Assembly: GCA_000467715.1 (NCBI GenBank)
Contig: AJFK01000713.1
Span: 1-64,000, forward strand
DNA length: 64,000 bases
Source of the DNA: Hysterium pulicare CBS 123377
Lineage: Eukaryota > Ascomycota > Dothideomycetes > Hysteriales > Hysteriaceae
Direction: 5' to 3'
Below the pieces are notes generated by a model. That model did not search any database and was not told the origin of the DNA. It worked only from the letters and a program-made list of their open reading frames with translations. The position numbers were made by a program, and so were the translations under genes. The first letter of the stretch is position 1. Each line of letters opens with the position of its first letter. Of this stretch, positions 55,329 through 64,000 are shown piece by piece.

Positions 55329-57626
55329 TTAGTACATCCATGGTCCCTCCCTACTAACTAATCCATCATCGAAAGTCCATTCGTCTAGCTCGTGGCTCTC
55401 GTTTAAGAGCTCCATAGATACGTCTACTCCGGATGGGAAGAATGGGTTAGCTGCGTAGAAGGATGTTGACAGGTGACCTCCATCTTGCTCGTTGCCGTCT
55501 GGTAATGTGTGGTATTGCTGGCCCTCGGCAGCGTCACTCTGTAACGGCAGGAGCTGTTGGAAATGCTGTTGAGTCGGAGCGTGTAAGTGGGGAGTTGTAG
55601 GGATGTAGGTATTGAGTTGCATGTCAGGGTGGAATTGCTGCAGGTTTGAGGTATTCGACACAAAAGTCGTTGTGCCAAGGGAAGAAGGTTGCGAAGATTG
55701 CTTTCGGACGATCTCGACGGTACCAAAATAAGGAATTTGAAGGCGGAGGATGCGTTTCTCGGTCTGTCTGGATTCCAGTTCGAGTAGTCTCCTAATCACT
55801 TCAGAGCTCTGTGCGGCGATCTTCTCACGACTGCACCGGGCAAGGCTTTCGAATTCACGGACGACAGTGCGAATGAGTGCTCGATCCTCCTCTTGCTGAG
55901 CCATTGTTTCAGCGGTATTGGTGAAAGACGAGGCGCTCAGAAGGTTGAGAACTAAGGTAACAATTGCAATAAAGACTGAAAAATCTATGATCCTAGTGAC
56001 TTGCACCGCACTCATCTTCCGCAAGCCGAGATAACGACGCGCGACCTCTCGAGAACCCTGGAGTGCGGTAACGCGACTGAATTCATATTGCGGCTCGATG
56101 TTTGCACGAAGCATGAAGGGCAGGTGAAGGAGAGATTTCAGCTGGAAGTGCCACATCTGCAGTATAACTTGATCGAACAACTGCATCATTTCCTTGGAAC
56201 ACGTCAAGCTGGGTGCGGACGAGGTGGGGACATCCCACCATCCGTTTGGTAGCCCTTTGGTGTATATGTCCAATTTCTGGTCGATTTCGAGTGTTCTGGT
56301 AAACGTTTGTTGCGATTCGTCCTGATACATTTCATTAATCCAACGAGCGGCTATTGCTATACCCGCACAGTATTTCAATATTGGATTCGATTCTCGAAAT
56401 TCTTCTGACTCGTCTCTCTCTGGGGCGGTATTGAATGGAAGACGTAGATGTAACCCAAGAAACCTATCCATCTCACACAATCGAGCCCATAGGCTCTTCG
56501 CGGCAGTAAGTAGTTCGAGATGGGGATGTGAAGTTGATAAATCGAGAGTGCGGTGATATCCTAGTAACTGTGCGGAACTTATGGCTCGTCGGTTCGACAA
56601 CCACGCCCGTCGAAGATTTCCTGCATTCAGCTGGATATGGGCTAACACCCAGAGACATTGAACGCCCGGTAAGGTGCTCATCTGCTCATCATCAGAAAGG
56701 ACCAGAGAGGAGACTGTGGCCACATATTTGTGCATGGCGTCATCGAGGGACGAGATCGTCCGTAGCCGACCAGGATCGAAATCTAGAGGCAGAACGTTAA
56801 TACATATAGCTAAGAATAGCAATGTTCGTGCAACGATGACCGGTCGCTCTTTCGCCACAGCAGTTAAGTCAAAACAATAGGTTGTCGGATCGCCGTTCAT
56901 AAACAGTCTTTTCGCTGGTATGTATAGGTTGAGGAGCAACATCCAGCCATTGGTCGCCGTACAAATCAGATTTGCATCATCCTGCGACGGCAATAAAGAA
57001 CACAACTCGCGTTGTATTGTATCGGACTTGGATAAGAAGCCCGACTTCGGAGAGCTCGTAGATATGGATGCTGGCACCTGAGGCCCGCGGCTAACCTCTT
57101 TGTCCTGTCGGGCAAGCTGGCATAAGGATCAGCCTGTAGAGAATCGTTGACGAGTATTTAAACAGCTTACAACAAGATTGTCGAATAAAGAGAAGACAAT
57201 GCCGTCGCCATCGTTCCTAGGAGCAAAAGAATCATGGGTGGAAATATCTGTCTCGGCTGCAGAAGACTGTTGCCGGGTCTGGAAGCCTTGCTCAGGCGGC
57301 CCGGTGCGGTTTACTAATGTTTCTAATAGGTTTTCGACTCTCCTCAGCCTCTCTCCTAGCTGCACACCACTGGCGGTATCGGCTGGTTCAGGGTGGTCCT
57401 GACTAATGCAGGTGGTACCTCGATTCAGGCACCCAATACATGACGAGTCACTATAAGAGTGAAATTGACATCGAATCTTTCGTCTCCTGCCTGGCTCAAG
57501 GATTAGTAAGGAGGACTATGCTTTTCATGTCTCTAGCGTCGAGAAAGAAGGGAACTCACATTCCCAGCAGCTTCGAGTTCCCTTGCGGATACGTTTTCTT
57601 GACGGTTCATCCTCTGTGGAAGCCAT
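55329..57626 (-). CDS. Zn2Cys6 fungal transcription factor
   Basis: Three exons (57626-57560, 57490-57171, 57116-55329) give 724 aa. The first intron splits the zinc cluster: CWEC then RRRKIRC, CIGC and GTTC make the six-cysteine C-x2-C-x6-C...C-x2-C-x6-C pattern at about residues 20-48, preceded by a basic stretch RKRIRKGTRS. A leucine-rich coiled linker (LGERLRRVENLLETLV) for dimerisation follows. The middle fungal-trans region includes VQCLWVLAHIQLNAGNLRRAWLSNRRAISSAQLLG-type helices and LWARLCEMDRFLGLHLRLPF. The tail is Gln/His-rich, then acidic (ELDEWTFDDG), a plausible activation region. Its target genes are unknown. It is next to a broken NAD(P)-binding gene and convergent with NOT4. 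Confidence 0.92.
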
Positions 57627-57997
57627 GCTATTTAGCCGGTCGAAGTGGTGTAGTACATATGCAGCCACTCCGTCGAACACGGATTTGTGCTGCGTCCTGA
57701 TACATGTCGAATTGCATCTGGAGTTGTTTGCGGCCAAGGTGCTGTGCCGCAGGAACCCATGTCCCACCGTATCGGCGGAACTGAAGCCCCCGACTTGCGC
57801 TAATACTCTCGTGGATGACTTTCAACACCCAATGTTTCCACAACATGAAGTGAGAAGAGCTCTATAAAGAAAACTAGAGTAGATATCGATAAAGTGTTTA
57901 TAATCAATAATCACACGGCTGTATCATTCTCCGAAACACGACAGGATCAACATCACTGAAGCTCCTCGTCCTGACCTGACACTACTAGCCAATCAGA
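57627..57997. other. Intergenic: regulator promoter
   Basis: About 370 bases between the Zn2Cys6 start and the pseudogene. Nothing else seen. Confidence 0.5.
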
Positions 57998-58720
57998 ATG
58001 ACTTTCAAAGTAATACTCACGGGCTGCACCAGCTTCATCGGCAGTGAAGTCTTACGGTAAACTATCAGAAATCCTAGCATCACGTCAGTCGTAGCGCTAT
58101 CTCGGCGCCAGCCACCGGCCGAAAAAGATGACCCCAAACTAAATGTTGTCATCTTGAAGGATTTTACTGCGTACTCGGATTCCCTCGAGTAGCTCTCGGA
58201 TGTAGATGTATGTATATGATATGGTAGGCGCATTGCTTCTATTGATTCCGAGAAACATAGGAAGACAGCGGCTGAGTGCAGAGAAGGTGTATAGAACAAC
58301 CAAAGGCGATCCCGTCCTCGAGCTCGACTATCCGCTCGCATTCGCCGAGGGATTTGCGAAGACGCTACCAGCGCATCAGAGTAAGTTCTAATATGTACAT
58401 ATCAGCGGTGGTCTAGCAGAGACGGATCAGACGAAGTCGCTGTGGTTGTATAGCGCCCACGGAAAGTCAAACTGAGCCACTTCAGCAAACCTATTCTCCC
58501 GAGGCATTGCTGACCTCAACGTTAGGGACGTAGAGAAATTCAAACGCAAGACATTGCGAGCAGTGAAGAGGCTGGCGGTCTCTGGGAAACATTCATTACC
58601 AGACCTTGGGGTGTGAGCAGCAGAAGCAGTTTGGTTGGAAGTCTAGCGGTAACACTTTTCAGAAATTAGACTATCAGATCAGATGAATTGGCTTCTGCAA
58701 TGATCGATATAATACTCAGT
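57998..58720 (+). pseudogene. Decayed NAD(P)-binding (NmrA/atypical SDR-like) gene
   Basis: From ATG 57998 a frame begins MTFKVILTGCTSFIGSEVLR, a typical Rossmann start (T/G-x-x-G-x-I-G), then hits TAA at 58058. The same frame continues NPSITSVVALSRRQPP and VVILKDFTAYSDS, and stops again at TAG 58190. Further relics follow on the same strand in other frames: LELDYPLAFAEGFAKTLPAH near 58320, DQTKSLWLYS near 58425 and LWETFITRPWGV near 58590. These are in the normal order of a fungal protein of about 240 aa with an NAD(P)-binding N-terminus. At least two in-frame stops and frame changes show a dead gene. A working paralogue may exist elsewhere. Confidence 0.8.
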
Positions 58721-59333
58721 AGAGATAGGGAGTAGATGTTGCCCGAGTTGGTTTTAGTGGAGAAGGGTCGGAAGCTGTTGGAAAAGTGAACACAAGAGAA
58801 ATTCGGCAGTGCGGCAGTCGACAAGTAATGTCTAATTCTTCTAGGGCAATTATATCAGCTTAGAATTCGCAATGTGAAATCTTGTAATCACGACTTTTAG
58901 AAAAGCATTTCGGTCTCAATGCGGATATTGATTGTAGTGAGACTGTGCCTGAACATCGCTTATGTGTGCTCCGCCTCGCTAGAAGGCTGAAGGTGAAAAG
59001 CCACGTCCTAGGAGACAATAAACACATGAATGACTCCGTAATCAGAGTACGTAGGCGGATTTTGGTAAGCTGAGGGTGACACCTGTTCGTATGTTAACTT
59101 AGTAGGGTAAGCCTTTCGCACGAACTACAGGTGCGCAGTGCCGAAATTGTAAGGTGAGAAGGAGGATAGCGGCCTGAGGCCAAGAAAAGCTCCCAGCTAT
59201 CCACACCGGTCAGAATATTCCGGAACCGCAGTCTTTAGTCTAAACCTCTAGATTCGTATGTCCAGTATGATGCATGTCATTGGTATCAATAAACTCCAGG
59301 GCATGCATAATTGTAGATATTTTCCGCTCCCGC
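58721..59333. other. Intergenic, about 610 bases
   Basis: After the pseudogene; 3' flank of the RING gene. Nothing supported. Confidence 0.55.
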
Positions 59334-60059
59334 TCACGCATACATGTCATCGTATTCTCCGTCGTCGTCATCATCCTTCTCTGGAACAGGCGGTGCTTTC
59401 TTCTTGAGCAGCTCTTTGCGATCGAGAGGACATGTAGAATTGAGTTTTAGCCAAGGCCGGATGCAGTCCAGGTCAAATAGATGATCCTTGTGACATGGAA
59501 GTTGGACAACAAGCGGGTATTCATCTGATTAGAACGCTCATCAGCCCCAGTGTATAGCAATGCACTTCTTCATGCTGAATGCGTACCTTCTAAGAACGGA
59601 TTAACACAAATCGGACATGTATCCGTCTTCTTCAATGACCTCTTGGGCACTCGCTCTAGCTCATCCAGGAACGTATCTGGGACGCCTTTCAACTCCGATG
59701 GCGGGTCATCTGCATTCTGTCTCAAGTGCTCAATCATCTCCATCAACAAGTTGTTGTTTGGATTGTTCCGCGCGTCCTCGTCCGGTACTCGGCCGAGCAT
59801 CATTTCAAAGGCATTAGCGAGAAGGCGATATGTCGCGGCCATGTTCTCTGGTTGAGGCAGTGCATGGGCATTATGATGAGCTTGTGGATCTGAAGTATCG
59901 ACAAGCTCGAGGGTGGAGAAGAAGGTAGAAAGGTCTGGACGGCGGGGAGCAGGCGCGGGATTGTCCTCTTTGGCGGAAATGTTATGCTCGACTATGCGAC
60001 TGTTAGCGTGTACTGGGCAGGAGCTGGGCAGGGGATCGTTTACCTTCGTAGCCAGACAT
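59334..60059 (-). CDS. RING-H2 finger protein, probable E3 ubiquitin ligase
   Basis: Three exons (60059-60044, 59991-59587, 59524-59334), first exon only five codons plus one base, 203 aa. The RING is split by intron 2: CPICVNPF is on exon 2 and the rest (LPCHKDHLFDLDCIRPWLKLNSTCPLDR) starts on exon 3, giving a C-x2-C ... C-x-H ... H ... C ... C-x2-C pattern of the RING-H2 type. The helical N-terminal half (MAATYRLLANAFEMMLG, LLMEMIEHLRQ) probably binds a partner. The tail is strongly acidic (EKDDDDDGEYDDMYA). Likely a small cytosolic ubiquitin ligase; no membrane helix. Its target is unknown. Divergent from the HET-C-terminal-like gene. Confidence 0.9.
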
Positions 60060-60683
60060 GGTTAGGGAATCACTTTGAATTATCTGTAGTATCTGTTGCG
60101 CTGGGGAGATATTCGGTGTCGAGAAGCTCTGGCTTTTGAGCTACGAAAGCGTCGTCGTCATTGGCTTGTGCCTGGGGACTGCACCCCGGCAATAGATGCG
60201 CCCTTGTCCAAAGGGGCGTGGTGAGTGGCGGCCTCTCTCGCCTCACATATTACCTTCAGGCCATTCACTTCACGTCGGTCACTCTGCGACGAAATGCTAG
60301 CCATTGCGAGAATGCTGCATAGTCCCTGATTGACATCTCTCTAGGGGGCAAGGGGGGCGAAATGGTGGCTGTATCCGGCATGGCCGGGTCCCATACGCCC
60401 AAAGTTCGTTGATGACACTGTTTGGGAGCACTGCCACACTCGAGCGTCTCCGCGTAACTGTTGCGTTGCCTCGCCCTTGCTCTACTTCACAACCACTACT
60501 AATCCTCCTAGAAGGCCAAGAGTCGAGAGGCAGAGAGAGGAGGCGCAGCACAGAGCGGCAACCTGTCGCAAGACATATACCTATCGTGGGCTCTTTGTTC
60601 TCCTTTCTCGATTTTCTTTCTTGAACACCACCCTTATTGTCACATTCTCATCGTCACCAACTCTTCCAATTTCAAGTGCGCTC
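60060..60683. other. Intergenic: divergent promoter
   Basis: About 620 bases between the RING gene and the next plus-strand gene; a pyrimidine-rich leader lies before 60684. No coding support. Confidence 0.55.
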
Positions 60684-61928
60684 ATGTCGGTGCGTATCAT
60701 AATAATGTCGGAACTACCTCAACAACCAAAACCGGGTGGTCTAAGTCCGGCGTCAGCCTTGAATATTTTTCGCAGCAAGAGTAGCAGGCAACGTCGAAGC
60801 GCTGAGACCAAACTATCCCCATACGAGACAGATTCCGTCGTAACAGATGACTCCAAATCCTCAGGATCGCTGAAGAAGCAGCGCAGCGGGAATTCAATCA
60901 GGGGTATGATCAACAAGCTAAGGTCTTCTTCGACAAGCATTGCTCTAGAGGACGACGGTTTGGTCAAATTGCAAGAATCCGATTTCAAAGAGATCGACGA
61001 CTGGATCAACGGTTTTGATCGCTACAACCAACTGGTCACTACCATCGTTTCCCGAAATCAGACATACCCTTCGGAAAACTTCTCTAAGATTACTAGCATA
61101 CTAACCAAGAATTGCGGTGGTCGCTTCATCCATGGCATGCCTGAGGCTATGTTCGACTTCTCCCTTCTCTGGTGTCCGGCAGACCCGGGAACGCGGAAGG
61201 ACTCGAGCGAACCAAGCTGGAGCTGGACAGGCTGGGCCGGATCAGTGAACTTCCCATTCGATCCCACAAACGCTCCAGACCTGGCTAGAAAAGATGGCGC
61301 ATGGTTCAAGTCCGAGATTTTCCACTATGAGGTTGGACCACAAACAGACCTTTACACCGTTCGCCGACACAAGGATGAGCACCTACGAATACAGTACCCT
61401 CCCTATTTCCACGCTCCATGGGGCAAAGATGCTGGAGCTGAATCTGATACTCTTCGCTTTGCCGCATGGACAGTTCCGACGGGCGAGGACATGTTCCACT
61501 TGGAACAGTTGCAGTACGAAGGGAAGGATATTCCTGCCTCACAACTTCTCAACAGTAAGAAACAGGTTTGCGGAGTGATGATGGACTACGAGAAGTCAAT
61601 TTCCGACGTCAACGACGTCGGCCCATACGACCTGGTTCTACTCTCGAGAAACCTTCGAAAAGATCCCAACCCGAATACCAACCGACCCGTCATTTCTACG
61701 GTTCATCCACCAGGCACCCCCATCTGGGATGACAATCACTTCGTCTGGCACCAAGAACTCCACGATTTCGACGAGAGAGTCTTCGCCAACGGGCCTTGGA
61801 AAATGCTCAATGTCATGTTGATTCAGTGGGTGGACGAGAAATACGCAAAGCGAGTGGCAGTCGGTCGGATTCATGAAGACGTATGGAACTCATACAACCC
61901 GAAGAAGGAGAACATAATCTTGCGATGA
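60684..61928 (+). CDS. Protein resembling the C-terminal half of HET proteins
   Basis: Open frame of 414 aa from ATG 60684 (a second ATG at 60705 gives 407 aa). Residues 1-75 are basic and Ser-rich (LNIFRSKSSRQRRSAE) and probably disordered. After an acidic helix (EIDDWINGFDRYNQLVTTIV) comes the block GRFIHGMPEAMFDFSLLWCP followed by EPSWSWTGWAG, the hallmark that in fungal HET (heterokaryon incompatibility) proteins comes right after the HET domain. Here no HET domain precedes it. The protein could be a stand-alone regulator or partner of HET-type proteins, or a split-off piece with a new N-terminus. The rest (FHYEVG ... WHQELHDFDERVF ... MLIQWVDEKYAKRVAVGRI) also matches the end of such proteins. 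Function is unknown. Confidence 0.7.
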   Translation: MSVRIIIMSELPQQPKPGGLSPASALNIFRSKSSRQRRSAETKLSPYETDSVVTDDSKSSGSLKKQRSGNSIRGMINKLRSSSTSIALEDDGLVKLQESDFKEIDDWINGFDRYNQLVTTIVSRNQTYPSENFSKITSILTKNCGGRFIHGMPEAMFDFSLLWCPADPGTRKDSSEPSWSWTGWAGSVNFPFDPTNAPDLARKDGAWFKSEIFHYEVGPQTDLYTVRRHKDEHLRIQYPPYFHAPWGKDAGAESDTLRFAAWTVPTGEDMFHLEQLQYEGKDIPASQLLNSKKQVCGVMMDYEKSISDVNDVGPYDLVLLSRNLRKDPNPNTNRPVISTVHPPGTPIWDDNHFVWHQELHDFDERVFANGPWKMLNVMLIQWVDEKYAKRVAVGRIHEDVWNSYNPKKENIILR

Positions 61929-62370
61929 AGAGTATAGGGTACAACTTTGGTTCCAACAACAATACGCCCATGTCGCTGCTCCGCTCCTTGTCGGAGCTGG
62001 GATGGGGAATCGGCCTCATCAGGAGAGCGGATATTACACTCTCGAACAACTTGGATTTGCTTAAGTATTCAACAAAACTCAAACGAGTTTGTATTAGTTG
62101 AGAAGCATTACCAATGCTGCCACGGCTCAACTGCGACCACACCGGCCCGCCTCACATGCGCGCGAGCCCTATCTTCCGCAACAACCACTGAAGAAGCGTG
62201 CGTAGATCACCCATAGAACTTTGTAAACGGCTCAGACGACTTCATGTTTTCCTTTCTCATTATGACATGTATTATTAAGAAACTTTTTACTGTACCATTA
62301 TCAGACTTTGGCTTTCTCTTGTTGTATTTTTATACCCTTGGGTTTTCCGGATTCCGGTGTGGCAGACATA

Positions 62371-62421
62371 CGGATCGGAATCAGGATCGGGATTGGGATT
62401 GGGGATTAGGGATTTGGATTT
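62371..62421. repeat. G-rich degenerate hexamer stretch
   Basis: A run of GGATCGGAAT, GGATCGGGATT, GGGATT, GGGGATTAGGGATTTGG. Imperfect GGGATT-like units with at least four G-runs; a G-quadruplex could form. No telomere array, just a short look-alike. Confidence 0.5.
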
Positions 62422-62890
62422 CAGATCAATTTCACGGTTTCAAGCAGTCTCGCCGCAATGCGAGTAAGAAGGACAGATCCGTTTAATTGCGCAAGCAGAA
62501 CAATGAATCAATACCTCCACCCAGTCTCCAATTTCGCAAAGTGACGATGCGATATCCGTAAGGGGTATTTCCAGAACCCATATCCAGGCCCGTCAGCAAC
62601 TGCAGGGTTTTAGGTTTCACATAATATCTCAGGCACCCGCGCGCCTATTTCAGCCTTGGGGGCTGCCTCTACGAGGCTGAGCCTTAGGACGAAGGGGAGA
62701 CACAAAGTTCCGGTCACGGATTCAGAACGACGTGCGCCCTTGCAGACGCCAGGATACCTACGCCTCGAACGTGTGCCACGCTTTTTGGGAATCAGGCGAT
62801 CGGGTCAGGCAGCAATGAACAGTTTTTATGTTGGATGTGTGGCGCGGGTTTTTTGTTGGTGGTGGGGTGGGTTTGGGCGATGCTGATTTA

Positions 62891-62900
62891 TACCTAGGTA
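62891..62900. repeat. TACCTAGGTA palindrome, copy 3
   Basis: Exact third copy of the 10-base palindrome, 692 bases before the GMPPA start codon. Confidence 0.5.
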
Positions 62901-63582
62901 CCTATGCAACTAAGCGCTTGGGATGGTTTTTTTTGGATATTGGGCGTGAATAATGAGTTGTGTACTCGGTACGATTTAATAGACGGAGATGGAGATGGGA
63001 GTCTGCCTTGGGGAGGGGAAATGTGTGTATTCATTTTAATAGAGAGAGTTGTGAGAATCATTTGGTGGAGTGTAGCTATTCACTCTTTGCGGCGCAGCAT
63101 TTCGCTAAAGTTGCCGGATAGAGTAGGTTCTTGAGTTGACCTAAAGACTACCCTTTACGGTAATTCGAAGTAGAGAAGCGAGCAGTTCAGCTTCACACTT
63201 CGATTTTCAGCTGTCTAGACTTTGCTTGACGTCATATTTCGACTTCGGAGGAGATCGAGATTAGACCTTTTCGCAAAATGTGCTCGTGATACGTCGCACT
63301 CTCCTCAGCTGAAGAAATGCTCTAGAATATGATTAAGTTTCGCATGTTTCTTGATGGTTGGATTGAAACGGTCCGCGTGATTCTCCGTTGTCGTGTCCAG
63401 CCCCGCCAAGAGCCAACCATGATGCGCGCACGGATTAAATCCCAGGGTCCGCAAAGCTGTCCACTTTATTCCCCAGCACTCACATTCACCCCCATACTCT
63501 CTCAACAATAATTCTTGGACGATCCGATACGCGCTCTTACACATTTCAAACCACAAAGAAGAGACTACCCTGCAATTGAACC

Positions 63583-64000
63583 ATGAGTCTCCAACCTCCA
63601 ACCCTCAGACCCAAAGGAGGATCCTCGGGGTCTCCCTCCACCAAAGCAGTAATTTTGGTATTTACTCACCACAAAATTCTGTAGCCTAAACAATGTCTTA
63701 CAAGATCAGGTTGGAGGACCCTCTCGAGGTACTCGGTTTCGACCACTTTCTATGGAACTGCCAAAGGTATTTAATCCCCATGTTTCAAATTCTCCAAAGT
63801 ATGGGAAATCCCACTAACATTGCCCTGCAGCCACTCTTCCCTGTAGCCGGTCACCCCATAATCGAGCACTGCTTCAGTGCAATCTCCAAAGTCCCTGAGA
63901 TCAAGGAAGTCTTCATCGTCGGCTACTATGACGAGTCTGTCTTCCAGCCCTTCATCACTGGTGCATCAAACTCGTACCCACAAATGAGCATCAAATACCT
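63583..64000 (+). CDS. GMPPA: GDP-mannose pyrophosphorylase alpha-type, 5' part
   Basis: Cut by the window end. Exons 63583-63657, 63710-63766 and 63831 to beyond 64000. The spliced start reads KAVILVGGPSRGTRFRPLS with the nucleotidyltransferase signature GGPSRGTRFRPL and the ELPKPLFPVAGHPI block that binds sugar-1-phosphate. The G-G-P-S form and the sequence EIKEVFIVGYYDESVFQPF point to the alpha, regulatory GMPPA lineage more than to the catalytic GMPPB/PSA1 type, which usually has G-G-Y/F-G-T-R-L-R. It would control GDP-mannose supply for glycosylation and wall mannan in the cytosol. The first intron ends at 63709; the earlier AG at 63704-63705 breaks the frame. Confidence 0.93.

Larger units (their letters stand above)
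61929..63582. other. Gene-poor stretch, about 1.65 kb
   Basis: Short open stretches on both strands show no family. Contains a G-rich degenerate GGGATT stretch at 62371-62421 and a palindrome copy at 62891. Promoter of GMPPA lies at the right end. Confidence 0.55.

Noticed and set aside
62656-62886. 76-codon plus-strand frame before GMPPA
   Set aside because: No motif, no conserved features and poor composition; in gene-poor spacer.

Overview
This window comes from a filamentous ascomycete (Pezizomycotina). The protein-coding genes carry short introns of about 50-80 nt with GTRNGT donors, CTRAC/CTGAC-like branch points and YAG acceptors. The families present are typical of that group: a PTH11-like rhodopsin-fold receptor, fungal Zn2Cys6 and C2H2 regulators, a HET-protein C-terminal-like protein, sedolisin, EthD proteins and fungal P450s. 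All exon structures below were read by eye from splice signals and reading phase; none was tested against RNA. The genus cannot be fixed from the sequence alone.

Region 1 (about 0.4-26.4 kb) looks like a secondary-metabolite gene cluster whose core enzyme is dead. A secreted GH78-type glycosidase (410-2419) borders it. Next is a broken polyketide synthase / NRPS-like core gene (3208-6860) in which ketosynthase, acyltransferase, carrier protein and thioester-reductase parts remain. It is followed by tailoring genes that all read open: a secreted GMC oxidoreductase, a pisatin-demethylase-like P450, a C2H2 plus fungal-trans regulator, an unknown multi-pass membrane protein, a trichodiene-oxygenase-like P450, an aromatic FAD monooxygenase, an SDR and a BBE-like FAD oxidase. 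The core lies at one edge and the tailoring genes fill the next 19 kb.

Region 2 (about 27-46 kb) is mixed accessory DNA with long gene-poor gaps. It holds a secreted sedolisin protease, a PTH11-like receptor interrupted by an in-frame TAG, a BTB-like protein, an unknown small protein, a small type I membrane protein, a tandem pair of EthD proteins (the second with a 12-copy 9-nt repeat coding Thr-Glu-Thr), a CCCH zinc-finger protein, a PI-PLC-like phosphodiesterase, a 2-oxoglutarate/Fe(II) oxygenase and a DUF1349 protein.

Region 3 (about 46.8-54.2 kb) is conserved housekeeping DNA: the complex I 30-kDa subunit (NDUFS3 type), divergently transcribed from the CCR4-NOT ubiquitin ligase NOT4. 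NOT4 can be read as one five-exon gene with an unusually long last intron. Region 4 (54.2-64 kb) returns to regulators and decay: a Zn2Cys6 factor, a host NAD(P)-binding pseudogene, a RING-H2 protein, the HET-C-terminal-like protein, a gene-poor stretch, and the start of a GDP-mannose pyrophosphorylase alpha-type (GMPPA) gene cut by the window end.

No rRNA, tRNA, CRISPR array or intact transposon was seen. The most interesting points are the dead-core/live-tailoring cluster, the orphan coding-like exon after the cluster regulator, the TAG-interrupted receptor, the EthD pair with its coding minisatellite, and three exact copies of the palindrome TACCTAGGTA in intergenic DNA.
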